Source: Neobacillus sp. PS2-9 (GTDB taxonomy: Bacteria; Bacillota; Bacilli; Bacillales; Cytobacillaceae). From it: a stretch of DNA of 64,000 nt. A model generated the notes under the pieces. That model had not been told where the DNA came from. It searched no databases and saw only the letters and a list, made by a program, of their open reading frames with translations. Where the stretch lies: NCBI RefSeq assembly GCF_030915525.1, contig NZ_CP133269.1, positions 3,259,001 through 3,323,000 on the forward strand, in the 5' to 3' direction. How positions within the stretch are numbered: the stretch's first letter is position 1; each line of letters opens with the position of its first letter. The translations under genes and the position numbers were made by a program. Shown here in pieces: positions 25,667 to 35,196 of the stretch.

Positions 25667-26869
25667 TTATGATAATACCTTTTTGATTTTCTCAATGGCC
25701 CAATCAATCTCTTCTTTTGTAATAATTAGTGGAGGGGCAAAGCGGATCACTGTATCATGTGTTTCTTTACATAATAAGCCGGCTTCCTTTAAAGCCTCAC
25801 AATAAGGTCTTGCTGCTTCAGTTAACTCAACCCCAATAAACAAACCTCTTCCTCGTATGTCTTTTATCATAGGGTTGGTGATTGTATTTAATTGTTCAAG
25901 AAAATAATCCCCTAATTCAAGTGAGCGTTCTGCTAATTTTTCTTCCTCAATTACATCTAGTGCAGCTAGTGAGACAGCGCATGCTAGTGGGTTTCCTCCG
26001 AAAGTAGATCCATGTGAGCCTGGATTAAATACGCCTAATACATCAGAATTAGCCACAACACAAGAAATTGGGAATACGCCGCCACCAAGTGCTTTTCCTA
26101 AAATTAACATATCAGGATCTACTTCTTCCCAGTCACACGCAAACATCTTACCCGTCCGTGCCAAGCCCACTTGAATTTCGTCAGCGATGAATAAGACATT
26201 TTGCTCTTCACACAATTCAGAAGCTTGCTTTAAAAATCCTTCAGGAGGTAAAATGATTCCTGCCTCGCCTTGAATCGGCTCCATTAAGAATGCTGCTGTA
26301 TTCGGAGTAATGGCTTCTTTTAGTGCTTCAATATCACCGTATGGGATTAATTTAATGCCTGGGAGCATTGGACCAAAACCGCGTTTGTATTCAGGGTCAG
26401 ACGACAATGAAACCGCACCCATTGTCCTTCCATGAAAATTTCCAGTGCACGCAATGATTTCTGCCTGATTTTCAGCAATACCTTTTACATCATAGCCCCA
26501 GCGCCGTGCAGCTTTTAACGCTGTTTCAACTGCCTCGGCACCTGTATTCATAGGAAGGGCCATATTTTTATTAGTTAGTTTACAAATCTTTTCGTACCAA
26601 GGTCCCAGCTGATCATTATGAAAGGCACGTGACGTGAGCGTCACTTTATCTGCTTGATCCTTTAAGGCTTGAATGATTTTTGGATGACGATGCCCTTGGT
26701 TCACCGCTGAATAGGCACTTAACATATCCATGTAACGATTTCCTTCTGGTCCTTCTACCCATACACCTTCCGCTTTTGCAATTACAATTGGAAGTGGATG
26801 ATAGTTATTGGCACCAAATTTATTTGTCTGCTCAATGATTTCGGTTGATTTATTTGTTACTACTGTCAT
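25667..26869 (-). CDS. rocD: ornithine aminotransferase
   Basis: A 400-residue PLP-dependent class III aminotransferase that turns ornithine plus 2-oxoglutarate into glutamate semialdehyde and glutamate. Typical features: [30 protein letters not shown], the [19 protein letters not shown] block, the cofactor Asp in [14 protein letters not shown], and the PLP lysine in [15 protein letters not shown]. Full length for OAT. GGGGGAAAC precedes the ATG. First gene of rocD-rocG, driven by a SigL promoter at 26904-26921. RocA (pyrroline-5-carboxylate dehydrogenase) and arginase are not in this window. Confidence 0.95.
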   Translation of the reverse strand: MTVVTNKSTEIIEQTNKFGANNYHPLPIVIAKAEGVWVEGPEGNRYMDMLSAYSAVNQGHRHPKIIQALKDQADKVTLTSRAFHNDQLGPWYEKICKLTNKNMALPMNTGAEAVETALKAARRWGYDVKGIAENQAEIIACTGNFHGRTMGAVSLSSDPEYKRGFGPMLPGIKLIPYGDIEALKEAITPNTAAFLMEPIQGEAGIILPPEGFLKQASELCEEQNVLFIADEIQVGLARTGKMFACDWEEVDPDMLILGKALGGGVFPISCVVANSDVLGVFNPGSHGSTFGGNPLACAVSLAALDVIEEEKLAERSLELGDYFLEQLNTITNPMIKDIRGRGLFIGVELTEAARPYCEALKEAGLLCKETHDTVIRFAPPLIITKEEIDWAIEKIKKVLS

Positions 26870-26903
26870 TACAGTTTCCCCCTTTTATCTTCGTAAAACT
26901 ATA

Positions 26904-26921
26904 TTGCAAGTTTCGTGCCAA
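26904..26921 (-). promoter_or_regulatory. sigma-54 (SigL) promoter of rocD-rocG
   Basis: On the minus strand TTGGCACGAAACTTGCAA matches TGGCAC-N5-TTGCA perfectly. It lies 35-52 bases upstream of the rocD start, with two RocR-like palindromes further upstream. Confidence 0.92.
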
Positions 26922-26960
26922 CAATATTTTTGCATGTTGATACGAGTTTCTAAAAATATA

Positions 26961-27021
26961 ATGCAAATTTTTTTTGCTTAACAATCTCTTTTTTTTGCAA
27001 AAACCGCAAAATTATTTTGCG
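26961..27021. promoter_or_regulatory. two RocR enhancer sites between rocR and rocD
   Basis: ATGCAAATTTTTTTTGCTT (26961-26979, imperfect) and CGCAAAATTATTTTGCG (27005-27021, perfect inverted repeat) share the pattern GCAAAA-N3-TTTTGC with the palindrome at 24250-24268. Their centres are about 43 bp apart, roughly four helical turns, fitting cooperative binding of RocR upstream of the SigL promoter. They also lie close to the divergent rocR gene. Confidence 0.75.
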
Positions 27022-27081
27022 TTATCAAGTTTTTTTTGATTAAATAGGTGCATAAAGTATTAACAAGGGGTTTGAACCATC

Positions 27082-28491
27082 ATGGAAAAAACAAAGAATG
27101 ATTTACTCTATTTAACACAAATGTATAAACGGATTTTAGACGAAGTGGATGTTGGTGTGCATGCGGTTGATGAAACCGGAAAAACGATTATCTATAATAA
27201 AAAAATGATGCAAATGGAATCGATGGACATACATGATGTAATGGATAAAAACCTACTCGATGTCTTCATGTTTAAGGATGACCAATCTAGTACTCTCGTA
27301 AAAGCACTACAGGAGAAGAAAGAAACAAGTAACGTAAAGCAAACTTATTTTAATAACAAGGGCCGTGAAGTTACCACGATCAACAATACTATTCCTATCT
27401 ATTTAGATGAAAATCTTAAGGGTGCAGTTGAAATTGCAAAGGATGTTACTAAACTTGAACGGCTAATTAAAGGTAATTTGAATAGGGAGTCAACAAAATA
27501 TACATTTGATTCCATTATAGGAACTAGTCCTGCAATTTTAGAGGTTAAAGAATCTGCTAAACGTGCAACTCGGACCTCTTCTTATGTATTGATTGTCGGT
27601 GATACAGGGACTGGGAAGGAACTTTTTGCTCAAAGCATACATAATGCCAGCGGGCGGTTATCTGCTCCATTTATTTCACAAAATTGTGCTGCACTGCCTG
27701 ATAACTTAATTGAAAGTCTCCTTTTCGGCACAAAGCGGGGAGCATTCACGGGTGCAGTCGACACACCCGGGTTATTTGAACAAGCTAATGGTGGAACCTT
27801 GTTGCTTGATGAAATTAATTCATTAAATTTAAATCTTCAGGCGAAATTGCTCCGGGTTCTTCAGGAAAAAACAATAAAGAGAATAGGCGATACGAAGGAT
27901 ACACCGATCGATGTTAGGGTTATTGCGAACATGAATGAGGATCCGATTGATGCTATTGCCAATAACCGATTACGAAAAGACTTATATTATCGGCTCGGTG
28001 TTGTAACAATCTTTGTCCCTCCATTAAAAGATCGAAAAGAGGATATTCCATTATTGGTAGCTCATTTTATTGATAAATATAATGAGCGCTTTCAAATGAA
28101 TGTAAAAGGATTATCAGAGGAAGTCCATTTGTCTTTCCTTGAATATGATTGGCACGGGAATGTTCGTGAACTTGAGCATATTATTGAAGCAGCGATGAAC
28201 ATTATGATGGATGAAGAAGTCATCATGTACTCCCATTTACCCTACCAATATCGTAGCAAACTGCAGCTAAAAGAGAGAATGATGCCATTATCCACTGTCG
28301 ATACATTTTTAAAGGAAAATTCAGATGTAACTATACCTTTAAAAGACCAAATGGAGTTATTTGAAAAAACCTATATTGAGCATGTCCTAAAGAAAAATGA
28401 TTTTAATATTTCAAGAGCAGCTAAGTCACTCGGATTAAGCCGCCAAAGCTTACAATACCGGTTGAAGAAATTGAGTTTAGATAGTAAATAG
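27082..28491 (+). CDS. rocR: sigma-54-dependent activator of arginine catabolism
   Basis: A 469-residue enhancer-binding protein. An N-terminal PAS-type sensor (about 10-125) is followed by the AAA+ domain with Walker A GDTGTGKE (173-180), the sigma-54 contact loop GAFTGA (220-225) and LLDEINSLN as Walker B. The C terminus is a Fis-type helix-turn-helix (NISRAAKSLGLSRQSLQYRLKKL in parts). In B. subtilis RocR senses ornithine/citrulline and works with SigL and AhrC. It is divergent from rocD, with its enhancer sites in between. Confidence 0.93.
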   Translation: MEKTKNDLLYLTQMYKRILDEVDVGVHAVDETGKTIIYNKKMMQMESMDIHDVMDKNLLDVFMFKDDQSSTLVKALQEKKETSNVKQTYFNNKGREVTTINNTIPIYLDENLKGAVEIAKDVTKLERLIKGNLNRESTKYTFDSIIGTSPAILEVKESAKRATRTSSYVLIVGDTGTGKELFAQSIHNASGRLSAPFISQNCAALPDNLIESLLFGTKRGAFTGAVDTPGLFEQANGGTLLLDEINSLNLNLQAKLLRVLQEKTIKRIGDTKDTPIDVRVIANMNEDPIDAIANNRLRKDLYYRLGVVTIFVPPLKDRKEDIPLLVAHFIDKYNERFQMNVKGLSEEVHLSFLEYDWHGNVRELEHIIEAAMNIMMDEEVIMYSHLPYQYRSKLQLKERMMPLSTVDTFLKENSDVTIPLKDQMELFEKTYIEHVLKKNDFNISRAAKSLGLSRQSLQYRLKKLSLDSK

Positions 28492-28554
28492 TAATTTTTT
28501 TGCATAACATTTCCATTTTTTCATCATAATATAAAAAAAGATGAGGTGAAAATG

Positions 28555-28761
28555 ATGGGACTTCTAAACTCATTTAATCAATGGAGAGAAACAAGGTATC
28601 AAAACCACGTAACCAATATGAAAGATTTAGGTAAGTGTCCAGATTGTCAAGGTCGTGGCTATACTGTTTACCCTTATAATGAATATGCCTACTATAATTC
28701 GTTTGAATGTCCCGGTTGCCAAGGAAGCGGACATTATACGGATTGGGAAGAATTGAGATAA
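28555..28761 (+). CDS. small protein with two CxxCxGxG zinc-binding motifs
   Basis: A 68-residue protein with two DnaJ-like cysteine knuckles, C-P-D-C-Q-G-R-G and C-P-G-C-Q-G-S-G, about 24 residues apart, likely binding one zinc. The spacer is rich in Tyr and Asn. Function unknown: it could be a minimal DnaJ-type or regulatory zinc protein. GAGGTG lies 6 bases before the ATG at 28555; an ATG at 28552 is also possible. It follows rocR by 63 bases and ends in a terminator. Confidence 0.7.
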   Translation: MGLLNSFNQWRETRYQNHVTNMKDLGKCPDCQGRGYTVYPYNEYAYYNSFECPGCQGSGHYTDWEELR

Positions 28762-28808
28762 TTCCGTGGAAACATCAATCAAATAGTAAAATTTGAATTC
28801 TGCTCATT

Positions 28809-28843
28809 AAAAATGCCCAGTATCTTTCAAACTGGGCATTTTT
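28809..28843. terminator. bidirectional intrinsic terminator
   Basis: AAAAATGCCCAG pairs perfectly with CTGGGCATTTTT over an 11-base loop, between the convergent genes ending at 28761 and 28864. Confidence 0.88.
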
Positions 28844-28863
28844 CAATAGTAGCTATAGTAGCT

Positions 28864-29850
28864 TTACATTCGTTTCTTTATCATGTCTTGATACGCTTTT
28901 GAGGTCCTAACCTCTACGGTTAAGGATCCTTTTCTTACAATTGCCTTCAAGATGACTGGCGCACCTGTCGTATTTTTAAATCTAAAATCTTTACCTCCAT
29001 AGGATACTGTCGCATCTCTTCCAGTTGGAACATACCCTACCTGTAGTGAATGATGGTGCTTTTCGATATAACTTACACCTAATTTGTCAATGGCATTAAA
29101 TAAGGTGGATGACGTTTGACAAATACCCCCACCTATACCATCAACCAGTTTCCCTTCTAAAGCTTCGGGTGCCTTTTGAAACCCGTGGGCTGCGTCACTT
29201 GGGCCCACAGTCGTATTAAACGAGAAAGAGTCCCCCTCACCAAGAATAACATTATTAATGGCTTGTGCTGATAAAGCTATATTTTTCGATCTTCCAACGA
29301 CACCGCTATTAAAATGAGTAGTGTAAGATGAGACTAAGACTTCCCCTAAATGGGCTGCATCTTCCACTTTATATCCACTTGCTGTCACATATAATGGCAC
29401 TTCCACATTTCCACCTTTTACAGATGACTGAGTCACTTTTTCTATCAATTCATCCTCATCTAATATGGTTTGTGGTGTCCCTTTTATAACCTGGCCCATT
29501 CCATCTAGCTTATCTAGAATCATTCTCCTATCATAGCCAGGGGTTGTTTCCGTTCCCCTCGCTAATTCTCTAGCTATTTTTGAAATCTCTGCTTTATACT
29601 TTTCAAGGTCAGTAGAAAAGCCCAATTCCTTCGGATTAAAAGTTTTTATAGTTGCTTTTGTTGTCGGATCAATTATACTTACAAACACCGGCTTTTCTAC
29701 TTCCTTTTTCTTTTCCACTTTTTTCTCTACTTTTGTCTTCGGTTGTTGCTCAGATGCCTTTGTCTCTTTAATCGGTTGATCTGTACAACCTGCCAATAAC
29801 ACAAAATTCCCAGCCAATAAAATTGAAATAACCCTTGTGAGTTTTCCCAT
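28864..29850 (-). CDS. VanW-family lipoprotein
   Basis: A 328-residue lipoprotein. The N-terminal signal ends in the lipobox VLLAGC, so it should be lipid-anchored outside the membrane. A Lys/Glu-rich linker follows, then the VanW domain with LSAQAINNVILGEGDSFSFNTTVGP and the GIGGGICQTSSTLFNA signature. The VanW domain is linked to vancomycin-resistance clusters in some species, but its function is not known; here there are no other van genes. ATG 29850 follows GGGGGAAC; a longer in-frame start is less likely. Confidence 0.9.
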   Translation of the reverse strand: MGKLTRVISILLAGNFVLLAGCTDQPIKETKASEQQPKTKVEKKVEKKKEVEKPVFVSIIDPTTKATIKTFNPKELGFSTDLEKYKAEISKIARELARGTETTPGYDRRMILDKLDGMGQVIKGTPQTILDEDELIEKVTQSSVKGGNVEVPLYVTASGYKVEDAAHLGEVLVSSYTTHFNSGVVGRSKNIALSAQAINNVILGEGDSFSFNTTVGPSDAAHGFQKAPEALEGKLVDGIGGGICQTSSTLFNAIDKLGVSYIEKHHHSLQVGYVPTGRDATVSYGGKDFRFKNTTGAPVILKAIVRKGSLTVEVRTSKAYQDMIKKRM

Positions 29851-30151
29851 GTTCCCCCATCTTTTCCCCATTTATTTATTAAATCTAATTATTTCCTTTT
29901 TCATTTTCACATACTATTTGACGTTTTTAGACTGGATTTGGTTTCAGATAGTATTCCATTTTTATTTTCATTTTCCTGCAATTAAAAGGAATGAAACCAA
30001 TAGATTTTATTTTACCATTATCTCTCTTTAATAAAATTACTTTTTCTTATAATAAAAATATGGAAATAAAAGGTTAGTTAACAAATAGGATAAATAAAGG
30101 GATTTTTACGGTTTCTTATGTCTTTTGCGGATCAAAAAGGGGGAATGTATC

Positions 30152-31318
30152 TTGTTAGATGCCTTAATTCTTCTTGCCATCCTGCTATTGTCTTTGTTTC
30201 TTATATTAGGGGTTGTATCTTATTTTAAACAGAATGGACTAAGGTGGCTTTACTTTATCCTCGCATCCATTTGCTTAGTGGGAATTATTTTTATGTTGTT
30301 TTATCATGATTGGAATTTGAATTTCCTTGCCTATAACGACGAGGAGAAAAATGATCCTCCTAAAATAGAAATCCCATCTGGAAATGATAAACAAAATGAA
30401 ACTGATCCAGGAAAACAACAAACTCCTGTCAAGGACTCCCCTTCAGTAGACGAACCTGATGAAGAAAAACCAGATCAACCTACCCCTTCCACTCCTGTAA
30501 ACATTCAAATTCCTGAAGATGAAATCATTGAATATACAGTAGTAAAAGGAGATACCCTTTGGTCCATTGCATCAAAAGCTAGTGTAACTGTAGAAAAAAT
30601 CAAGAATTGGAACAATCTCTCATCCGATACTATCTATGTTGGCCAGGTTTTAAAATTGTATGGAAAGAATGTTGAACCGCCAAGAAATCAGCCTAATCAG
30701 GAGACTCCTCCAACTACTGGTCCTTCTGTCATCATTTCTAATGGAAAAACAAACCAAAAGGAAATTGCATTAACATTTGATGCCGGGAGCGATGCAGCAG
30801 GTATCAGCATCCTTGATGTCTTAAAGAAGCATAACGTGAAGGCGACCTTCTTTTTAACAGGTAAATGGGTTGAGAAATATCCATCCTTTGCCAAAAGAAT
30901 CACCAATGAGGGGCATGAAATCGGAAACCACTCATACTCACACCCTGATGCCGTCAAAACTACAGCCAATGCATTTAAACAGGATATACTGAAGGCAGAA
31001 CAAATAATTAAAAACACAACCGGCAAATCACCACGTCCATTTTTCCGTTTTCCTTATGGGTCTTATAATACAGACGCTCTAAAAATTGTTGGGGAAGCTG
31101 GTTATTCATATAGCGTTCAATGGTCTCTTGATACAATTGACTGGCAGCAACCTTCTACTGATGTAATTATTGAGCGAATTAAAGGTGGTGCAAGTAATGG
31201 TGATATCCTTCTCATGCATATTGGAGGAATTAATACACCAGCAGCAGTCGACCAAGTTATACCATGGTTAAAAACAAACGGATACCAACTTGTGCCATTA
31301 AGTGAAATTTTGAAATAA
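30152..31318 (+). CDS. membrane-anchored LysM-polysaccharide deacetylase
   Basis: A 388-residue protein. Two N-terminal hydrophobic segments anchor it, then a Pro/Glu/Asp-rich linker, a LysM domain (YTVVKGDTLWSIASKASVTVEKIKNWNN region, about 130-175) that binds peptidoglycan, and a C-terminal NodB deacetylase domain. The metal triad is D in LTFDAGSD and the HSYSHPD motif (HxxxH); the second Asp of the usual TFDDG is an Ala, so activity may be changed. It starts with TTG at 30152, 8 bases after AAAGGGGG. Likely modifies cell wall glycans. Confidence 0.85.
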   Translation: MLDALILLAILLLSLFLILGVVSYFKQNGLRWLYFILASICLVGIIFMLFYHDWNLNFLAYNDEEKNDPPKIEIPSGNDKQNETDPGKQQTPVKDSPSVDEPDEEKPDQPTPSTPVNIQIPEDEIIEYTVVKGDTLWSIASKASVTVEKIKNWNNLSSDTIYVGQVLKLYGKNVEPPRNQPNQETPPTTGPSVIISNGKTNQKEIALTFDAGSDAAGISILDVLKKHNVKATFFLTGKWVEKYPSFAKRITNEGHEIGNHSYSHPDAVKTTANAFKQDILKAEQIIKNTTGKSPRPFFRFPYGSYNTDALKIVGEAGYSYSVQWSLDTIDWQQPSTDVIIERIKGGASNGDILLMHIGGINTPAAVDQVIPWLKTNGYQLVPLSEILK

Positions 31319-31435
31319 GTTCTAATTACACCCAACTAAGCCCCAGCTTCTTATGTTAATTGGCATAAAGCTGAATAATTTACCAACTTTAAGGTAAGTT
31401 TAAACCTAGGAAAAATTTTTCTAGGGGTGCTAAAA

Positions 31436-31777
31436 ATGTCCGTTTTTGTTTACCAAACGTTTATTATTAAACAGGATAAATTTAAAGAAGGAATCGATAA
31501 TTTAAGAGAGATTAAAAAATTTAGAAATGAAAACTACAACCATAAGGTAGAGATTTTAACTCCTGTATCTGGGGAGGACTATACCTATGCCTTGCTTTCG
31601 ACTTATGAAGGGTTAGCGGAAATGGAATTACAAAGTAAGAAAATGTTCGAGGACGAGGAATATTTAGAGCTTATTGGTCCTTTTTTTCTAGAGCATGTCG
31701 CAGAAGGCAGCATGTATACTCAAATTTATCGTTCATTAGGTGAGGTAAAAATGGCGAAAAAAGAAGAGAAAAAATAA
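31436..31777 (+). CDS. small ABM/NIPSNAP-like hypothetical protein
   Basis: A 113-residue protein opening MSVFVYQTFIIKQDKFKEGIDNLREIK in outline: a beta strand followed by an amphipathic helix, then a second strand with YTYALLSTYEGLAEMEL. This beta-alpha-beta-beta pattern resembles dimeric alpha/beta-barrel (ABM/NIPSNAP) proteins, an inference I cannot confirm. The C terminus is Lys/Glu-rich. AGGGGTG lies 6 bases before ATG 31436. It ends in a strong terminator; function unknown. Confidence 0.6.
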   Translation: MSVFVYQTFIIKQDKFKEGIDNLREIKKFRNENYNHKVEILTPVSGEDYTYALLSTYEGLAEMELQSKKMFEDEEYLELIGPFFLEHVAEGSMYTQIYRSLGEVKMAKKEEKK

Positions 31778-31784
31778 TTTGTTC

Positions 31785-31825
31785 AACAAAACAAACCCAA
31801 AGAGTTCCTTTGGGTTTGTTTTGTT
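31785..31825. terminator. bidirectional intrinsic terminator
   Basis: AACAAAACAAACCCAAAG pairs perfectly with CTTTGGGTTTGTTTTGTT, an 18-bp stem with a 5-base loop, between the convergent genes ending at 31777 and 31848. Confidence 0.9.
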
Positions 31826-31847
31826 GTTGTTACTATTCGAATGTTGA

Positions 31848-33272
31848 TTAGTCTCGTTCTAAAAGTGCCGCCCCTGCAATCCCAGGCTTTGTCATTTCAT
31901 AAATGTCTAAAATGAGATCCAGTTCCTCTTCCGTTAACACATCATGCTGTAAACAAAGCTCTCGAACTGATTTACCACTAATCGTCGCTTCTCTAGCAAT
32001 TCGAGCTGCGATTTCATATCCTAAATGAGGATTAACCGCCGTAATGATTCCTACACTCTTTTCTACATAATCTTTCATACGGGCTTCATTTGCTTCAATT
32101 CCTTTTAAACAATGTTCAGTAAAGGAAGCGAAACCATTATTCATGATACTGATAGATTGGAGCAAGTTAAACACCAAAACGGGTTCCATTACATTTAATT
32201 CGAGTTGTCCTGCCTCAGAAGCTAGGCAAATTGTATGATCATTCCCAATTACCTGGAAGGCAATTTGGTTAATCAGCTCTGGCATGACTGGATTTACCTT
32301 ACCAGGCATAATAGATGATCCTGGTTGACGTGCTGGAAGAGAAATTTCTGCTAATCCTGCACGGGGACCAGAAGCCATTAAGCGAAGGTCGTTTGCTATT
32401 TTCGACATATTCATCATACAAACTTTTAATGCTGCTGACACCTCTGTATAGGCATCCGTGTTTTGGGTAGCATCCACTAAATGTTCAGCATTAACCAATG
32501 GCAGTCCACTAATTTCTGCGAGTTGAATGACAACATCTTTAATGTAAGCTGGATCAGCGTTTAAACCCGTCCCAACTGCTGTTGCCCCCATATTCACCTC
32601 ATATAAATGAGCCCTTGATTGATGGATACGGTTTATATCTCTTTCCAATACTCTGCTATATGCCTCAAATTCTTGTCCGAGTCGAATCGGAACTGCATCT
32701 TGAAGATGGGTCCGTCCCATTTTAATGACATTTTCAAACTGTTTGGCTTTTGTCTTGAAAACCTTGTTCATTTCTTTCATCGTTTCAAGTAACTTTTCAA
32801 GCATTCTTAGTGTAGCTATATGAATAGCGGTAGGGAAAACATCATTAGTCGATTGAGACATATTCACATGAGTGTTTGGACTTAAATGGTTATAAGCTCC
32901 CTTTTCATGCCCTAGTAACTCTAGTGCCCTATTGGCAATGACTTCATTTGCATTCATATTCATCGATGTACCTGCTCCCCCTTGGATTGGGTCCACGATA
33001 AATTGATCATTCCATTTGCCTTCAATGACTTCATCGGCTGCCTGACTAATAACCTCTCCTAGTCCACTATACAACCGTTTCGTATTCATATTTGCGATTG
33101 CAGCCGCCTTTTTAACCATCGCTAACGCTTTAATGAGTTCTTCTTGAATGCGATAGCCCGTTATAGGGAAATTTTCTACCGCCCTAAGTGTTTGAATCCC
33201 GTAATAAGCATCTGCTGGTATGTCTTTTTTCCCTAAGAAGTCTTGTTCTACTCTTTTTATGTCCGCTGTCAT
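31848..33272 (-). CDS. aspA: aspartate ammonia-lyase
   Basis: A 474-residue fumarase/aspartase superfamily lyase that converts aspartate to fumarate and ammonia. Visible signatures: AYYGIQTLRAVENFPITG at the N terminus (typical of aspartase), TGTSMNMNANEVIANRA-like block (AGTSMNMNANEVIANRA), SQSTNDVFPTA, GRTHLQDAVP, and the catalytic serine loop GSSIMPGKVNP. Full length. Fumarase class II is the close alternative, but the N terminus favours aspartase. Monocistronic here, without ansA upstream. Confidence 0.92.
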   Translation of the reverse strand: MTADIKRVEQDFLGKKDIPADAYYGIQTLRAVENFPITGYRIQEELIKALAMVKKAAAIANMNTKRLYSGLGEVISQAADEVIEGKWNDQFIVDPIQGGAGTSMNMNANEVIANRALELLGHEKGAYNHLSPNTHVNMSQSTNDVFPTAIHIATLRMLEKLLETMKEMNKVFKTKAKQFENVIKMGRTHLQDAVPIRLGQEFEAYSRVLERDINRIHQSRAHLYEVNMGATAVGTGLNADPAYIKDVVIQLAEISGLPLVNAEHLVDATQNTDAYTEVSAALKVCMMNMSKIANDLRLMASGPRAGLAEISLPARQPGSSIMPGKVNPVMPELINQIAFQVIGNDHTICLASEAGQLELNVMEPVLVFNLLQSISIMNNGFASFTEHCLKGIEANEARMKDYVEKSVGIITAVNPHLGYEIAARIAREATISGKSVRELCLQHDVLTEEELDLILDIYEMTKPGIAGAALLERD

Positions 33273-33509
33273 CTGTCTCCCACCCTTGTAAATAAAAATA
33301 TATACTTGTATATAAACATTTTATTACACCAAAATAATAACAGGAAAACACTTTCTTTGTCTCTCTTTTAACTGTTATTTCATTAATAACAGTATTCATA
33401 GTAGTCTAAGTTTTCTTATTTTTTTCAAAATGTATTGCCAGTATCTTCTCTAAAACACTAGTAAGTGCTATGATATTCTGCGAGATTACTATTTACAAGG
33501 ATGGATGAA

Positions 33510-34643
33510 ATGCAGAAGGTTCTATATTTCGCGCTATGTTGTGCTTTACTGCTACAAACAGGATGCAGTTTAAAGACAGCTATTGCCAAAGATATTAATA
33601 AAACAAAATCAGTATCAACCATAACAAAACAAGTCCAGATGAGCAAAGTATCACCTAAAATGAAAGAAAACCCTTTATTCAAACCAAAGGCGGATTTATC
33701 AATAAGTGCAGTAACATTTGCTTCTAGTAATGCTGTTTTGACAACAACCAACCTTCCAACAGATGTTTCAGGAGTTAGTTACTTTATTTGGAGAACAGCT
33801 GACGGGGTGGAAAATGGCAAGTTATTTCCATCTACTGAAAAAGAGAAAGAATTATCGTTTTTATTTGGCCCGAAAGAATTTTCAGGAAAGCGCGGAGAGT
33901 ATCAGATTGAGGTATACGGAAAGACAATAACTGGCTCGGATGAGCTTTTGGCTAAGTCAACTGTAACCTTTCAACAGCACGTTCCAATCTTAATGTATCA
34001 TGCCATTGATGAATTTAATGGTGAGGGATTGAAAGAACTGTTTGTGACACCAGGAAATTTTGAAGCTCAAATGCAATATTTAAAGGATAATGGCTATACA
34101 CTCCTTACGTTTGAGCAATGGGGAGAAGTTAATAAAGTCAACAAGCCCATTCTTGTTACCTTTGACGACGGGATGAAAAATAACCTGAATGCTTTTCATA
34201 TTTTACAAAAATTAAAGGATGAGACATTCAATCCCACCGCGACAGAATATGTCATTGGAGGTTATATCGATAGCGGCTCCTACCGATTATCCACTGAAGA
34301 TATTAAAGAAATGGTGAACTCCGGAATCTTCTCCGTTCAATCCCATACGATGTCACATGCAGATCTTCCAAAAATAACGAATTTTGAGGAAGAGCTACAA
34401 GTGTCAAAGGAGAAAATTGAACAAGTAACCGGGAAGCCAGTAATTGCCATTGCCTATCCATATGGTCATTTTAACGAACAAGTAGTGGAGGAAACAAAAA
34501 AATACTACAAATTTGCTACAACCACAAAGCCTGGCCAATTTATTGAAAAAGGCCAGCCAGATGAATTTTTATTCATGCATCGTGTCCGAGTCTCTTACTC
34601 CACCACCATTAAAGAGTTTGCTGCATTAGTTGAAACCAAATAG
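33510..34643 (+). CDS. polysaccharide deacetylase lipoprotein
   Basis: A 377-residue lipoprotein with lipobox LLLQTGC at the N terminus, so anchored outside the membrane. Residues about 60-165 form a beta-rich domain. The C-terminal NodB deacetylase domain has HVPILMYHAI, the metal motif VTFDDG and SVQSHTMSHADL, then the conserved IAYPYGHFN. It resembles IcaB/PgaB or YadE-like enzymes that de-N-acetylate surface polysaccharide or peptidoglycan. I choose ATG 33510, 8 bases from AAGGATGG. Ends in a terminator. Confidence 0.87.
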   Translation: MQKVLYFALCCALLLQTGCSLKTAIAKDINKTKSVSTITKQVQMSKVSPKMKENPLFKPKADLSISAVTFASSNAVLTTTNLPTDVSGVSYFIWRTADGVENGKLFPSTEKEKELSFLFGPKEFSGKRGEYQIEVYGKTITGSDELLAKSTVTFQQHVPILMYHAIDEFNGEGLKELFVTPGNFEAQMQYLKDNGYTLLTFEQWGEVNKVNKPILVTFDDGMKNNLNAFHILQKLKDETFNPTATEYVIGGYIDSGSYRLSTEDIKEMVNSGIFSVQSHTMSHADLPKITNFEEELQVSKEKIEQVTGKPVIAIAYPYGHFNEQVVEETKKYYKFATTTKPGQFIEKGQPDEFLFMHRVRVSYSTTIKEFAALVETK

Positions 34644-34667
34644 GAGCTTTGAAAGCTCCTTTTTTAA
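34643..34667 (+). terminator. intrinsic terminator of the deacetylase gene
   Basis: GGAGCTTT pairs with AAAGCTCC over a one-base loop; six T follow. It overlaps the stop codon. Confidence 0.85.
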
Positions 34668-34672
34668 TCAAG

Positions 34673-35095
34673 CTATATGAAAGAGTGATTGAATTTTTTT
34701 AGTAACTGACCAAAGACTTTACGTTCCTCTTCTGACCAATCATTGATCACTTCTTCTAATCTCTCCAACCGTGCTTGCTTGTGCTCCTTATAAACCTTGG
34801 TTCCCAGTTCGGTAATTTGAAGTGAATAGGCCCTGCCGTCTAAAGGATCAGGTATACGATATAAATACCCCTTTTGCTCTAAAGCAGCTGCTTGTCTACT
34901 GATGGTGGAGATATCCAGCTGAAATTCACCTGCTAATACTTTCACACCTGCAGCGCCTCTATTAGCGATTCTTCTCAATAATAGATAGGCAGAGCGATCA
35001 AGAGTACCTAGTCTTTTATGACTTGAAATAGAGGTTGAACGACGAATTAAGATAGCCAATTCCAGTTCAATCATTTCCAAAGATTGTTCATTCAT
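34673..35095 (-). CDS. MarR-family transcriptional regulator
   Basis: A 140-residue winged-helix repressor: LDRSAYLLLRRIANRGAAGVKVLAGEFQLDISTISRQAAALEQKG forms helices 2-5 with the recognition helix STISRQAAAL, and the wing is RIPDPLDGRAYSLQIT, where D-x-R is the MarR wing motif. It is divergent from the MFS exporter at 35525 and probably represses it. ATG 35095 is preferred; a longer start at 35119 has no better ribosome site. The ligand is unknown. Confidence 0.88.
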   Translation of the reverse strand: MNEQSLEMIELELAILIRRSTSISSHKRLGTLDRSAYLLLRRIANRGAAGVKVLAGEFQLDISTISRQAAALEQKGYLYRIPDPLDGRAYSLQITELGTKVYKEHKQARLERLEEVINDWSEEERKVFGQLLKKFNHSFI

Positions 35096-35196
35096 AACAT
35101 TAACCCCACAATTAAACAAATTTCTTCATACTTAATGATAACACAATGAAATTTTAATATATAATGAAGGACGACTATTCCCATCAGAAAACACTA

